Origin: CBDESN01 sp965242495
Lineage (GTDB): Bacteria; Pseudomonadota; Alphaproteobacteria; MPNO01
Reading direction: 5' to 3'
DNA: 64,000 nt
NCBI GenBank assembly: GCA_965242495.1
Contig: OZ251446.1
Location: forward strand, 1,550,001-1,614,000
Shown: in pieces, positions 62,911-64,000 of the stretch
How the letters are laid out: each line of letters begins with the position of its first letter
Numbering within the stretch: the first letter of the stretch is position 1
The notes under the pieces: model-generated
What the model saw: the letters and a program-made list of their open reading frames with translations, nothing else
Database searches by the model: none
What the model was told of the DNA's origin: nothing
Made by a program: the position numbers and the translations under genes

Positions 62911-63882
62911 TCACGCCGCCTTGGGCAGGCGCTCCCGGTCGTGCGGCGCGGCGAGATCGATATCGGGCCCCAGCGGCACGATGCCGGTCGGGTTCACATG
63001 GCGCTGGCCGCCGTAATAGCCCCGCTTGATGCCGTCGATATCGGTGATCTCGGCGATGCCGGGATGCTGATACAGGTCGCGCAGGTAATTGGACAGGACC
63101 GGATAGTCCGATATCCGCCGCTTGTTGCACTTGAAGTGGCCGAAATAGACGACGTCGAACCGGACCAGGGTCGGATACAACCGCCAGTCCGCCTCGGTCG
63201 GCCGGTCGCCGCACAGATAGCGGCGGGTCGACAGCCGCTCCTCCAGCGCGTCCAGCGTGTCGAACAGCGCGTGACAGGCCTCCTCGTAGGCCTCCTGCGA
63301 CCGGGCGAAGCCGCAGCGGTAGACGCCGTTGTTGACGGTGGCGTAGATGCGCTCGTTGAGCGCGTCGATCTCGGCGCGGAGCGGCTCGGGGTAGAGGTCG
63401 AGCGAAGCGTCGCCCCACTCGTCGAACTCGCTGTTGAGCATGCGGACGATCTCGGACGACTCGTTGTTGACGATCGTCCACGTCGCCTTGTCCCAGAGCG
63501 TCGGCACGGTGACCCGGCCGGTGCAGTTCGGGTCGGCCGCGACATAGACCCGATGCAGCTCCAGCACGCCGTCGATCGGATCGAGATCGCGTCCGATGCC
63601 GGCGCTGTAGGCCCAGCTGCGTTCGCGCGGCAGGTCGGACAGCGATATCGAGATCGCCCCTTCGAGCCCCTTCAGCCGGCGGTAGATCTGCGTGCGGTGC
63701 GCCCACGGGCAGGACGGCGCCAGGAACAGGTGGTAGCGGCCGGGCTCCGCCTTGAAGCCCGACGACCCGTCGGCGGTGATCCAGCTGCGGAAGGTCGATT
63801 CGGCGCGCACGAACGCGCCGCCCGACGGGTTGCGATATCGAGCGTCGTCGTCGACCCATCGGCCCTCGATCAGCATGCCCAT
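62911..63882 (-). CDS. Glutathionyl-hydroquinone reductase-like glutathione S-transferase (Xi class)
   Basis: A 323-residue omega/Xi-type GST. The active motif is LAPSCPWAHRTQIYR (catalytic Cys in CPWAHR, about 57-62). VPTLWDKATWTIVNNESSEI is the glutathione site, and the C-terminal domain has RYLCGDRPTEADWRLYPTL and FGHFKCNKRRISDYP. It reduces glutathionyl-hydroquinones, fitting aromatic breakdown. ATG 63882 (MGMLIEGRW) has GGAGG upstream; the longer frame adds a non-homologous lead. Confidence 0.88.
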   Translation of the reverse strand: MGMLIEGRWVDDDARYRNPSGGAFVRAESTFRSWITADGSSGFKAEPGRYHLFLAPSCPWAHRTQIYRRLKGLEGAISISLSDLPRERSWAYSAGIGRDLDPIDGVLELHRVYVAADPNCTGRVTVPTLWDKATWTIVNNESSEIVRMLNSEFDEWGDASLDLYPEPLRAEIDALNERIYATVNNGVYRCGFARSQEAYEEACHALFDTLDALEERLSTRRYLCGDRPTEADWRLYPTLVRFDVVYFGHFKCNKRRISDYPVLSNYLRDLYQHPGIAEITDIDGIKRGYYGGQRHVNPTGIVPLGPDIDLAAPHDRERLPKAA

Positions 63883-63962
63883 CTTCGCCGGCCTCCCCGA
63901 ACGGTTGCGCCTTCGGGGCCATATAGGACACCCTGCCGCGCCGGGCAATCCAGGAGAGCGCG

Positions 63963-64000
63963 ATGGCACAGGACGGATCGGGGTTCGGCGTCGGCGCCCG
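63963..64000 (+). CDS. Start of a gene cut by the window edge
   Basis: ATG 63963 preceded by AGGAGAGCG, a strong ribosome site. Only MAQDGSGFGVGA is visible. The product cannot be named. Divergent from the glutathione transferase-like gene. Confidence 0.5.
   Translation, partial: MAQDGSGFGVGA

Overview
The window is a GC-rich, densely packed bacterial chromosome segment. Many neighbouring genes share 4-8 bp stop/start overlaps (ATGA, GTGA). The block clpX - lon - hupB - tRNA-Val, two small basic proteins of a type common in that class, and the mix of xanthine-dehydrogenase-family, Rieske, CoA-dependent and LLM-flavin enzymes point to an alphaproteobacterium, probably of a Rhodospirillales-like lineage. 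No rRNA gene is present, so this placement is inference. The sulfur genes (QmoAB-HdrCB, sat) suggest an organism that moves electrons to or from sulfur compounds.

Layout. 1-0.7 kb: a glycosyltransferase-like gene broken by a run of 12 G. 0.7-9.9 kb: enoyl-CoA hydratase, a three-subunit molybdenum hydroxylase with a small membrane protein and a cytochrome b, a LigAB-type extradiol dioxygenase, a class II aldolase and a diiron MBL protein. 9.9-12.2 kb: an overlapping AlbA_2/ParA pair that looks like an accessory cassette. 12.2-19.2 kb: hdrB, hdrC, qmoB, qmoA (minus strand), then an ankyrin protein and sat (plus strand). 19.2-19.9 kb: a HigBA toxin-antitoxin pair on a near-perfect promoter. 20-24.6 kb: hydrolase, LLM flavoenzyme, EamA exporter, and a three-gene cobalt nitrile hydratase or thiocyanate hydrolase. 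24.8-26.8 kb: a type II restriction-modification pair behind a MetE-like gene. 27.9-36.5 kb: a Rieske oxygenase, tRNA-Arg, a lipase-like lipoprotein, a polysaccharide-deacetylase-family protein, cyclase, amino-acid oxidase, AlkB, a Pht5-like protein and a RutB-like amidohydrolase. 36.5-42.3 kb: a ROK regulator with a run of 14 G before its start, then clpX, lon, hupB and tRNA-Val. 42.3-53.8 kb: acyl-CoA ligase, acyl-CoA dehydrogenase, RutA-like LLM enzyme, RidA, formyltransferase, DUF924, quinone reductase, and two Rieske oxygenases separated by an inserted nuclease/phosphatase gene. 53.8-54.6 kb: about 800 bp of structured non-coding DNA. 54.6-64 kb: a selenocysteine peroxiredoxin, a fourth Rieske oxygenase, an Ldh-family dehydrogenase, an outer-membrane protein, a possible 3-sulfinopropionyl-CoA desulfinase, metC, hisI, a CobW-family metallochaperone, a glutathionyl-hydroquinone reductase-like protein and the start of one more gene.

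How the parts fit. Most genes serve breakdown of aromatic, heterocyclic or organosulfur compounds; reductase partners for the four Rieske oxygenases are not in the window. QmoAB-HdrCB with sat fits the APS-reductase branch of sulfite oxidation (or its reverse), and the candidate desulfinase and thiocyanate hydrolase would release reduced sulfur that such a route could use. Points most worth a second look: the two poly-G tracts (possible phase variation), the in-frame UGA with a SECIS-like hairpin in the peroxiredoxin, the nuclease gene bounded exactly by 164-bp direct repeats, the phased T-tract region, the split nitrile hydratase-type genes, and two protein genes that end inside tRNA genes.
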